From Hemibagrus wyckioides (taxonomy: Eukaryota > Chordata > Actinopteri > Siluriformes > Bagridae), in contig NC_080719.1 of the NCBI RefSeq assembly GCF_019097595.1, forward strand, positions 10,177,501-10,241,500: a stretch of 64,000 nucleotides of DNA, in the 5' to 3' direction. Shown here piece after piece: positions 24,173 through 36,100 of the stretch. A program made the position numbers and the translations under genes. A model generated the notes under the pieces. It was not told the DNA's origin. It did no database searches and saw only the letters and a list, made by a program, of their open reading frames with translations. Position 1 is the first letter of the stretch, and every line of letters begins with the position of its first letter.

Positions 24173-27100
24173 GTACGACAGTGAGATTATACCATGCTCT
24201 TAGATGTTAATCCATATTTAGTGTTCAGGTAGAAATGATAAAAAATCATTTATCTCAGTATTAAGCTTGATACAACCCCTCACATGAAAGGAACATGCAA
24301 AACTCAGCAAAGACAGTAAGTCAAGCTCAGGATCAAACCAGAGAGCTTGGAGGTGTGAGCTGACAGCGCTACCCACTGTGTCACAGTGTGAATTTTAATA
24401 CATGTCATAACAGCCAGGGAGTAGATGACGTGGTGTCACAATTTTTTTTTTTCTCTGTCCAGTGATGGTTTCTGATATAGATAGCCTCCTTGCAGTTGTT
24501 TTCTCTGTTTATTATGGATTCATTAAGGCCTTCAAGCATCCTTTGCCCACAAGGTGTAGGAGGAATGATGCATCCTACACTGTTGAATTTGCTGTTTTGT
24601 CTTGGAACATAAAGTGTTTTGTGTTATCCTGGTAATCATCTTAGATTATCAGCTTTGCCATGACCAATAAATGCTGCAAAATTGTATTTACAATAAATTA
24701 CCTGATGCCCATGACCTGTAGTCCAACAGGTAGATATCATTGTACTGCTCCACTTAATATGAATATCATACAAGTAATCTAACCATAGAACATCTCAGCA
24801 GCTAGTAGGCTGTGTTCCCTGATTATTTAGTCCACACATTTGACTTTCTGAGCAAAACCAACATACCAGGCAAAAATACAAGTTTGCTTAGAATGAGAAT
24901 CAATTGCTATTTATCTAGTGTAGCTATCTAGTAACTTGATTTCACCCAATTAAACTGGAAATCATTACAGTAAATCAGTTGTTGGAATGTGATATGTTAA
25001 AACATTCATCCCCCATTTCTGTACCACTTATTCATAGAGAACCTAGAGTCTATCGCAGGGGACATTGCACAAGGCAGGAAACACCCTAGACAGTGTGCCA
25101 ACTCATCACAGTGCACAACTGCACATAGACAATTTAGAGATGCCAACAACACATGGCTTTGTGAGGAGAAAACCCCAAAGCATGGGGAGAACAAGTAAAC
25201 TCCTCACACACAGGGTGGAGATGGGAATCAAACCATCAACCCTGGAGGTGTGAGGAAAATGTGCTAAACACTAAGCCACCATGTCCCCTGTGCTAAAACA
25301 ATACCTTCATTATTGTTGTGGTAATGCACTGATTGTTCTGCAGCCTATTTGGTTTTTTTCTTTTGCATAAGAAGGCTCAGACTACACAATGTGTTTCACT
25401 ACACTGTTTAATAATGTAGTGCTCCGCTTGTGTTTTGAATTACACCAGAATGTGATGTTTACTGATGATCTTTCAGAGCCTTTCTGATACTCTTGGCACA
25501 CAGTTGATAACAATGCTGTTTTGCTTGCTATGTTTTCCTTCTTTGGGTGTCTGACTCTTTCTGTTGTGTTCTGATCACTGCTTTGACAAGAGTCTGATTT
25601 TGAATAACTGCAAGCTATTGTCAGATTTTTGCATTCCAACAAGAGAACAACCGACTCTGATCACTGTGGGATGGTCTGCAATAGCATCTTCCATCTATTT
25701 ACAATTCCATGCTAACATGTTTACTCCAGCAGCTTTGTGCCATTATACATTGGTATATGGCTAAATCGTGCTGTATATTATTGATTGGAGTTCACACCAA
25801 CTGATGAGTGATAAAAAAGTTCTGCTTTTTTTCCATCATTTGTTATGCTGGTATGATTGGATGTTGATTTATTTATTTATTTATGATTTTTGAAAGGCTG
25901 TACCAAGACCTTCTCGCTCACTCAGTTCAGCACATCTGGTCCATTCCAGCAGCAGTGTCCAGGCCTTCATCATCTGTAATATAGTCTTAATGAAGGCACC
26001 TGGCAAGGTAATCTGTACTCCTATCTTTTCCATGCTGCCAAATTATTTTCTACAATATGAGCCAAACCTTAATCCAAATGCTTGTTTGATATATGCACCA
26101 TTTCTTCTAGGGCCTAGGTTTCAGTATAGTGGGAGGCAGGGACAGCATTTACGGTCCAATGGGAATCTATGTAAAGACCATTTTTCCTGGTGGAGCAGCT
26201 GCAGCAGATGGACGACTGCATGAAGGTACAGATCAATTAAAACACTTCAAACATTCATTGACCCATGCTTTCACTGACGCATTTAAGCTAGTAACTTCAA
26301 TGTCAATAAGCATACATCTATAGCCATCAATTATTATTAATTAATAGATAAACACTGTTAGAAGGAATAGTATTACTCATGTACATGTTTCAAAAGAACC
26401 TCCAATAGCTCTGTAATTGTTTTTCTTGTTTGCAGGAGATGAGATTCTGGAGCTGAATGGAGAGTCTCTGCATGGTCTTACACATGAAGATGCTTTACAG
26501 AAGTTTAAAGTGAGCTCTTCACCAGCCTTCATTCCTATATTAATTTGCATGGTAACAATATTCTTAATCATTTGGATTAGTTTGGTATTTAGCACTTCAG
26601 TCTTTATGCAGCCTTTTGGAACCAAGTTTTGTACACTAATCTTAACATCTATCCACTCATCCATCCATCCATGCAGCTATCCTTTCATCATGTTAATTTC
26701 CTGAACATTCAAACAACATTAGAAGCTACATAAAATTTGAAATCACATACTGTACATATATTCATTTGTTCATTCATTCATTTATCCATCCATCCTTACA
26801 CACATGCTAAATTGACATATGTGTGAAGGTGTGTGTGCATGCTGTCCTGTGGTGAATTGGTGTCCATGCTACTCTAACTCTTTCCTGCAGTTTTACACTT
26901 TAGCCAATCAACAACCATGCCTGATTCCACTAGGTAATCAGTCTTGGTCATTAGTTATCTTATTTGGCTGAAATGAATACCTGCAGCCTTTTATGGATAT
27001 GAATGGTGGCTCTAGAATATATTAGAATAACACTGAAGGTAACACAAACCACATCATGCATCTGTAATTCTATCCATCTACACTTTCTATGCATCCATCC

Positions 27101-30100
27101 ATCCATCTATCAATCTGCCTGTCTTTCTATTCATCTGTTCATTCATCTATGCTTTTACCAGGCTACTCTAAATTTTCCGTGCTAAGCATTTTGAACCACC
27201 AATTGAACCACAGTTCACATACATCCATCTATCCATTTGTCCATGTATCCATCATTGTTCAAATCCATTTTCCTCCCTATTGCTCTCTGTGGTTTCTGAA
27301 GCAAGTGAAGAAAGGACTGCTGACGCTGGTGGTAAGGACCAGGTTGGGTGCTGTCGTTGGCAGTCAAACTCAGGTGGCCCAGCTATGCCGCTCCAAGTCT
27401 CTGAGCTCCACTGCAGGTATCAGCAGGGCCAGTGATGAGCTGGCTGATTTCCCCAACTTGGGCACTCACGCCAAGCCAAGAGACCGCATCATGATGGAAA
27501 TCACCCTTCAGAAGGGTCAGTAGTGGGTGTTAGAACAAAGGATATTTACAAACTTTTACACAAATAGGAATTACATAGCTGTTTGGATGACAGTGTGTGT
27601 GGTTTTTTTTGTGTGTAGAAGTTGGTGTGGGCCTTGGTATTGGGTTGTGCTGTGTTCCATCTGCTGAAGGTGGTCCTGGAATCTACATTCACACACTGTC
27701 TCCAGGTTCAGTGGCACACATGGATGGCCGCTTGAGGTACAGAGAACATTTGGAGAACTTATAAACTTGCATTAAATGAACACATGATAATACTAATAAG
27801 TCTCTAGAATGACACCTAGAATGTATGTCAAATGCCAGTCTTCTGGTCTCATTTAATGTGTTTTTCAGATGTGGAGATGAGATTGTGGAGATTAATGACA
27901 CTGTGGTTTGCAACATGACACTCAATGATGTGTACACAGTTCTGAGTCAGTGCAACCCTGGGCCGATTCAGCTTATCATCAGTCGTCACCCTGACCCTAA
28001 AGTAGGTTTTGGCAGCTAATGAGTAATATTTACCTGTAAAGCTTTTCATACACAGCTGTAAATGGTTCTATATATCATATATGGTATATCATATGTACCT
28101 ATCTGCTCTCAATACTGATTTGAATAGGCCAAGAGTTATACCTATAGAATACATTAGACTAAAGATTGTATGCTTGCACATCTGAACAAACACAGTGTGA
28201 GCTAGTGTATTATCACACTGCAGTGCTCTGTAACTTACACTGTCTGTACACTGACATGGCTGCAGTCTCATTATTTCTTTACATTATTTTTGCTTAATGT
28301 ACTTTCCACATTTTCTTACAATGATGGAATTAGAAATGGACTGGTGTTATTCCATTAATTAGTTTTATGTCCTGTATTCCCGTAAATGATTACATGCTTT
28401 GTGTGTTGCTCTGCTGTATTTAATTTAGACCTGCCCAGGGACTTCATATGGGGCCATTAGAAAAAACCTCTGGTGTATCTCTTGTAATGTTGATTGATGT
28501 CAACATTCCTGTTAATGTACTGATTGATTTTTCATCTCAAATAAACTATAACAAATTCGATTTTAAAGCCATTTTGTATGTTTTTTTGTGTCCAGGTTTC
28601 TGAACAGCAGCTGAATGAGGCCATTGCACAGGCAGTAGAGAACAGCAAACTGAAGAGAGACAAGAGTCACTGGAGTATGGAGGGTAAGTGTGATTCAGCA
28701 TGGCTAAGCATAGGCTATGATTATACACATTTTTATCTAAAAATGCATCATGGTTTAAAAAAATCTCCAGCCTCTAATGAAATAAGAAACACAGTAAATC
28801 AATTTGGATACATAATTTGTTCAGCAGCACTTAAGAGACTGGTGTCGGTTATTTAACGTTCAGGCTTTAATGCAGTCTGAGCACTAACCTACATCTTACC
28901 TCAGGTCTTAGATGGACTGACCCATATTTATGCAGCGCACTTAAACTGTCTGGTATAAGTGGTTAAACTGGTAGGTCATGATGCATTTTGAAATCTAATC
29001 TTAAGTCTAACCTCAGGTCTGAGGAGGACGGAGCCATGTTCACACAACAGGACAAAGTGTGAACGCTGTATGGAGCGAAGCCAGAGCCAGATGAGCTGCA
29101 GGAGAGCCCAGAAACCCATGATCCGTTCCTGCAGCGAGGGTGCATACAGCCAGCGCAGTGCTCTAACCAATGCCAACATGCTACCCATCCCTCAACACCA
29201 AAACGTCACTCGAGTACATAGCATGGATGCCTCCATAACAGCTAACTGTGAGGTTCTGCCCAGCAGGAGGCCGTCCCCGATTTCATATGCAAATGACGAC
29301 TACAATGTGCCCTACAACTCTCAAATGAACTTTGTCAGTCATGAGAGGTTAGATGCAGGTTTTGGCAGGACGAGAGGTTTTAAGGGAAGGCCTCGTTCTC
29401 TGCCACGTAGATACTGTAGACGGCAGGGTGTCACCAATGAAGAGTCACTAACCGACTCAAGTGGCTCTAGCGGTGGTTCACCAGTGAAAGAGGAAGATCC
29501 GTTGCCTTCACAAAGCTGCCAAGTAAGACATTTAATTTACATCTCTTACATTGCATAGCCAAACACAACCTGGAATGGTCAACATTTTTGTAACAAATCA
29601 TAACATTCTCTGAACTTTTGCTTGCAGATAAACTCAACAGACACTTTTAATTATTATTTTTTTAATATTAAAACTTTATGAACTTCAACTCTATCTAAAA
29701 GTTCTTTATTTGACACTATCATAGACTGTTAACTGCATGTTTTGTGTCGTGTACTTCTGCATCAGACTTAACATTACCAAAGAGGAAGATGTGGCAAATC
29801 GGGACAAGTAAACTTCCATAAATGGTAGTTCAGTCAGAGTAGGTGTGATCAACTTGCCTGCAAGCATCTTTCAGCATTGAGAGGATAAAAGCAATGAAAG
29901 GTTTTATAGCTGAGTTCTAAAATAACTGAACTTTAGATCAGTTATATTTATTCATTTAATGTTCTTTGCATTTACATAACATACTGCACATTATTTAAAC
30001 ATACTAGTCTACATTATTCTGTGATTTACCTTGCCAATATTTGAAATTCTTGGCTTTAGTGTGTTCAAATCTATCAGCCAACCCAATTGAACAGATTTAG

Positions 30101-33100
30101 TGTTGCTGAATTTGTTTGCTCTTGATTTGCTAATTACATAAATTTTTTAGTTTTCAGTTCTGTAAATGATTCATACTTAACCAACACATTTCCTGCTTTA
30201 TAAAAACCACAACATGCAGTGAATCTACCCTGCCCCACATGAAGGAAGTAATAAGTAGCACTGAAGGTATAACCCATTACTAGTGACTTAAATTATCATT
30301 AAGCCAACCACTCATTGTCTTGTTCTTCCTCTCTCCACATGCTTCTAGTTGTTCTGCAATATATACAAGGCTTTGAGAAAGATCTCAAGGCTTCTGTTTA
30401 AGAAAGTATGTGGCATTTTACTACTTCCTCTTTCTGCTCTAGTGAATACGGTGCACGAGGATGACGCCAAATTGTACAGAAAATGTGAAAGTTGTTATGT
30501 TGTCCCTTGTCTTGCTGCTTGGTATAGGGCATGCTTCTGCAGTGTGTGTGGTTGGGTTGTCCATGTCTGCATCAGTGGTGCATGTGGAAATAATACCACC
30601 GGATATGTTTCTACACCTTTCTAGAGTCTATAAAAAAAAAGTTGCAATAAACCAACCGTTTCCTGTTTGTGTGACAGGAAGCGGATGAGCGTTCAGAAGA
30701 AGCTAAAGCAGCACACACCGAACCTTTTGCTGCATATACAGCTGAAAACGTACATAAGGAGTCCAGACAACACAGAGGTATGCTGTCAATTTGATTATTG
30801 TTGTTTACTTTGATTGGCTATTTCTTTATCATTTTATAGTTGATCTATTGAGATAACAAATATACTGTATAGATTTGGCTATTTCTAGTCAAACATTGAA
30901 CGTGAGATTCATTATTGAGACACATCCTTTAGTAAAGTTTTCCAATTATTTTCCTTATTAGTTTCTATTCTATAACAGACTGTACCTTCCTGAAGTAAAT
31001 GTCATATTTCTATTGCAAGAAAATAGTCACTGCACACATTGGAGCTTTGTGCATTGTGAGGTGCTTTATATATCTGTGTGTTATGTAGCATAGATATTTT
31101 GTTGAATGGGCACTAATAGCGTTAATCTGTATAAATGACTGGCATTTCAGAATCTCAGTCTTCCAACCAGCAGTGCAGTCCAACTAGGAGAACCAGTCTG
31201 AGACGTCAGGACTGTGTGAACTCTGAACAGCAAGTTGACCCTTGGGTGAGACTAACAGACAGTCTTGAAAAGCGCCTGAACCATCGAAAAATCATGAGTG
31301 ACCATAATGGGAATAATGAGATAAATGGCACTGTCTCAGAGACCACAGACCCCATCTCTAGCTCAAAGCCAGAGGAAACGGCTGGTGTTAAAAAGGGGCC
31401 TCCGGTGGCTCCAAAACCTGCTTGGGTACGCCAAAGTCTTAGAAGTATTAAGTCTGGGCGGTCGCCAGCTGAGGCCTTTAAAAATCAATCAAAAAGTCAA
31501 GATACTGGAAGGACCTTTGGAGTTAGTCTGAGGGCCACTTCATCAGCAGCAAATCTATCTTTCAAGCAAAAGCTCAGCTCATTTGAGACCTTTTCTAACA
31601 CTGATGGAGCAGAAAAAACAAGCAGAAGACTGACTCCAACTTCATCTCTTCCTCAGACGGAAAAAAGTCCAGCTAGGTCTGAGAAAGCACAGCCTGTAGA
31701 GACCAGCAACACATGGAAAAGTAGAACCACTGCGATTAACACCCAGGACAGTGACAAACCTTCTTCAGTGATAAATCCAGCCACCATCACTGAAGCATTT
31801 TCTGAAGAAGAACAAACAACGTCTAACAAAACAGATATCCAAACTGAGAGCTCAGAAAAAGATAAAACAACTGTTGCCACAAAGCTGACAGGGGATACCA
31901 ACAACCCTCCGGTAGAGATTCCTTCTTCTTTGGAGGATGAGAAGGAAACCATTCTTGCTCAGAAAGATGAAGAGGAAACAAGTCTCACTCAGAAAGATGA
32001 AGAGGAAACAAGTCTCACTCAGAAAGATGAAGAGGAAACAAGTCTCACTCAGAAAGATGAAGAGGAAACAAGTCTCACTCAGAAAGATGAAGAGGAAACA
32101 AGTCCTGCTCAGAAAGATGATGTGGAAACAAGCCCTGCTCAGGAAGACTCATCCACTCTTGATCATTTCCCTAGAAGGTCCAGCAGTTCTAAAGATCCTC
32201 CTTCACAAAAGCTATCTTCAGTGGAGGGTCACAGCAGTCACAATGCAAGTTTAAGAACCAGAAGTCTACCGCTGAACACTTCCTCTTTGTCAGATGCCCA
32301 TGGCCAAGGTGGTCTGGAAGGGGAAACCCTTGAGATCATCCTGTCTTTCAGCAACCAGGTGTCCCATGCCTTGATGCGTTCCATGCAATCCCTTCCTCAG
32401 TCCCCATGCCTAAAACTTGGTAACCCATGGAGTGTGCCATCTGGATCCCCTCACAATAACCCCACAGAGGAGGACAATTCTTCGTCTGAGCCATTACTCT
32501 CATCGACACCAGACAGCACTGAGAAGGGCTTCTCTGTAAGGTATGGTTTGCTTTCAAGTATTCCCATAAACTAGTCAAAGGAAGCTGTTGTCTTTTTAAG
32601 ACAAGATATCTTTGATTTCACAGTTTACTTTTAAAAATTCTTTAATCCTGTGCACTAGATGCATGATAATGTAACTGTCTGAGGTAAACTTAGAAGAGGA
32701 AATGATTTTTGACCACTGTAGACTGAAGTGCTATAGACACTTTTATCTGGAGTTCTTGTTCTCTAAAACGATTACAACATGCAAGCACTTACCAATTGCT
32801 CCAATATAGAAACACAACTTTATCTTGAAGCAGGCAAGTGAAATCTTTAAAAGAATGCTTTGAAATGTACAAATTGAAACATTAAATGGGCTTCAAACTT
32901 CTGACTAAAGTAGACACCTGGTTGAAAGCAGGCATCAGATCAGCAGTTCAGGGCAACCTCTTACTGAATCTGTTTTTCATTTGGCTCCCAGCCTGGCTGA
33001 GCTGAGAGAGCGTACTATTGAGAGAGGAGAAGACAGTGAGAAGACTGACTCTGCATCTGAGCGACCTCTCACCACACCCTCAGCAGTGTGTGCCCAGTCA

Positions 33101-36100
33101 GTGATCTCAGCATTTCCACCTCAGGAGATTCAGCGGCTAATCCAGGAGGTCAAGGATCTTGATGAGGACACCCTAAAGGTGACTTATACAACAATGAAAT
33201 GTTACTTATACAAGCTGCAAGCTTTTGAATGTTCTAGATTTCATCTATCTCTGTATATCTCATGCATATGCTTCATAACTTCTGTTTTACATAGTGGTGG
33301 GCATAGCGGTTGACAAGATCTCTGTTTCTGTGAAAACAAAGTATTTTTGGAAGGAGCTTCCGGTGTCAGTGCTCTGTACCACGTAGTGGTTAAGCTATTT
33401 TCAGGCAGTGAACAGAAAATTCTTCATAATAGAGAAAACATTCATAAATAAATTGTTGTTAATTGGCAAGCTGATGAGTTATAAGAGGAATAAAACACTT
33501 TGGGATATGCCTGTATTGGAAAATAAACAACAGCATCACAACCTAGTGCTGTTTTTTCCCCCTATAACAGTATGTCCAATTATGTTTTATTTCCCTTCAT
33601 ATCACTCAACCTCAATCTGAGAGATAATCTAAGGGGTTGAAAAATAACGCTGAAGTGAATTGCAGGATAAGGATAAGCGCTGCAATATCATAGCATTAAT
33701 ACTTGGGAGTGCAATATAATCCAGCGCCAATATAATTATCAGCATACTGAGATCTATAGCAAAGTCAGCCCTTATCTGTAAAGAGCCTGCGTTAGTGCAA
33801 GAGGCAAACACATTAACAGCAGTCAGAAATGGTAGACCATTAATTGCTAACGCAGGGCACATAAAATAGTTGTCATTATATCAAGATCCCTTAGTAGCAG
33901 AGGAGGCATACTCTTCACGCTTTCAAGCCTCTCTTAGTGTATCATTTCTCCACCCTCCCTTTCATTGCCTTTAGTAAAGTGCAGCTTCTACACTTTGACA
34001 GTGATCCCTGTTTTCCCAAAGGAGCTCTTGGCTATGCTGAATGCCTGTAGGCATTTCTTTTGTTGAGGGTGTATATCTGTGCACAATTTAGTAGCTGTTT
34101 TAGAGCAATTACCCATGTTTCCCTAACATGATTGATAACTTCCTGAATTTAATGAACCACATGAAAATTTTTTGACATACCAAACCTCTGACATAGCAGC
34201 AGTATTTAAAAAATAAAATAGAAGAAAGAAAAGTGATAAGGGTTATCTTCAGCTTTTATCCTTGCAGCCTTGTAATTAAGTTAAAAAAAAAACTGTCAGA
34301 TTAGCTACGAAGTATCTGGAAATGTTCATAGACGTAGCTGTTGTTTACACAGTGATAAAAGTGAGATCTTTTCCTGAATGCTAATCGTTCTCTAGCACAC
34401 CATATACAACCCCATCTGGCAAATGCATTACAACAGGAGCACTAAATTACCTGGGCAGTAGCACACCACCTTTAAGTCATTTGGACCTCATAGGTTTAAA
34501 TGGCTTGAATATACTTGCTGACAGATTTGCCATTACTCTTATGCAGCAACTGGAAGACATCCATGTAGTGATTCTGCACAAGGAGGAGGGAGTTGGCTTG
34601 GGTTTCAGTATTGCTGGTGGTATCGATCAGAACAAAGCAACTACAGTAAGTAAGACCATTACATGCATGCTAGTATCCACTACAGAACAGCTAATCGTCT
34701 CCACCCAGCCATATGGTTCACTTTAAATAATGGTAACTCTGATAGCTAATTGGGGTCTTATTAAAACAAACTACCCAGATTTGACTACACCCATGTTTTA
34801 AAAGTTATCCACTTCTTTTCTGGATTGGATTCAATTTCTAAATCTATCTTGCAGGCTACATCAGGGCCTGCATGTAATCCAATTTCAGAAGATCTAATCA
34901 GATAACTTTTGGAAACTGACCAACCCAGTTCACTTTTAGTTCCATCAATCCGTGAAAGCTAAGTACATTTGAAAACAGCACTTATTAGTCCTCAGTGCTG
35001 CTTGAAGTTCATAATACATGCTTCTGGCCCCAGACTTGTCATACTTTGCTAATTTTCATGGTTAGAAATTCATTCCTATCATCTGTGCATCTCTAAGATT
35101 TTTTGCACATTTTCCAGGTTCACAGAATCTTTCCTGAAGGCTTAGCTGCTTCGGAGGGCACCATCGAGAAAGGAGACGAGGTGCTGTCTATCAACGGACA
35201 GACGCTGAAGAACGTGAAGCACAGCGATGCTACAGCAGCACTCCGGCAGGCGCGTGAAATGAAGCAGGCAGTGGTAGTAGTGTGCAAGAATAAAAATGCA
35301 GAGAGTAGCACAGATGCCAGCACCACCAGTACAGAGCAGAGCTTCACAGGTACCATGGAACTACACACAATTAACTACAGTGTTTGCTGTCCTTTTTTAT
35401 TTAAACAATCAGCCTATTTAAAGGACTATATAGCATCCTCTCAGTGATATTCAGTCTAATTGTTATTAAACTGTATGACATCAAGGCCAAGTGAAGTATA
35501 TTTCTCCTTCAGAAGATGAAAGTGGAGATGTCCTGAGTCTAGAGTTGGAGAAAAATGCAGGTGGAGTGGGTTTTGGGCTGGAGGGAGGAAAAGGCTCTAT
35601 TCATGGAGACAAACCTTTGGTCATCAACAGAATCTACACAGGTACATCCATTCAGTTTATACATTTAATTTATACATATAAATTTATCAGCATTTATATA
35701 CATCATAATTAAGTTTTTAACTCTTTGGAGTATTTTTGGATCTGTGAGATGATGTGACATGCCCTGACATTTTATTCTTATGTCAGTTACTTATAACATG
35801 TTAATTCCAAAATCTCATTATACTACATCCAGCACAAATTGTCATACAATAATATGTGGACAACATGTATGTACATGTTTGTATTTTTGAGAAAATCAAG
35901 TCAGTAAGAAGGGGCCATCTTGAATATAACTGAGCCACATGGCAAAAATGCATGTTCTTTCTTTCAAAATTCTTTACTTTAGCCTAGATCACTGGTGTCA
36001 AAATCAATTTTTGGACAGGACACACCCCCATTTTTGTGAGGCCTTGAAGCACGTAATCAAAATAATATTTTTTTTTCAAACACATCTATTCTATAGGACA

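Noticed and set aside
30349..30624. 91-codon open frame as an independent gene
   Set aside because: Only its first 57 nt has exon-like signals; the remainder is intron of il16.
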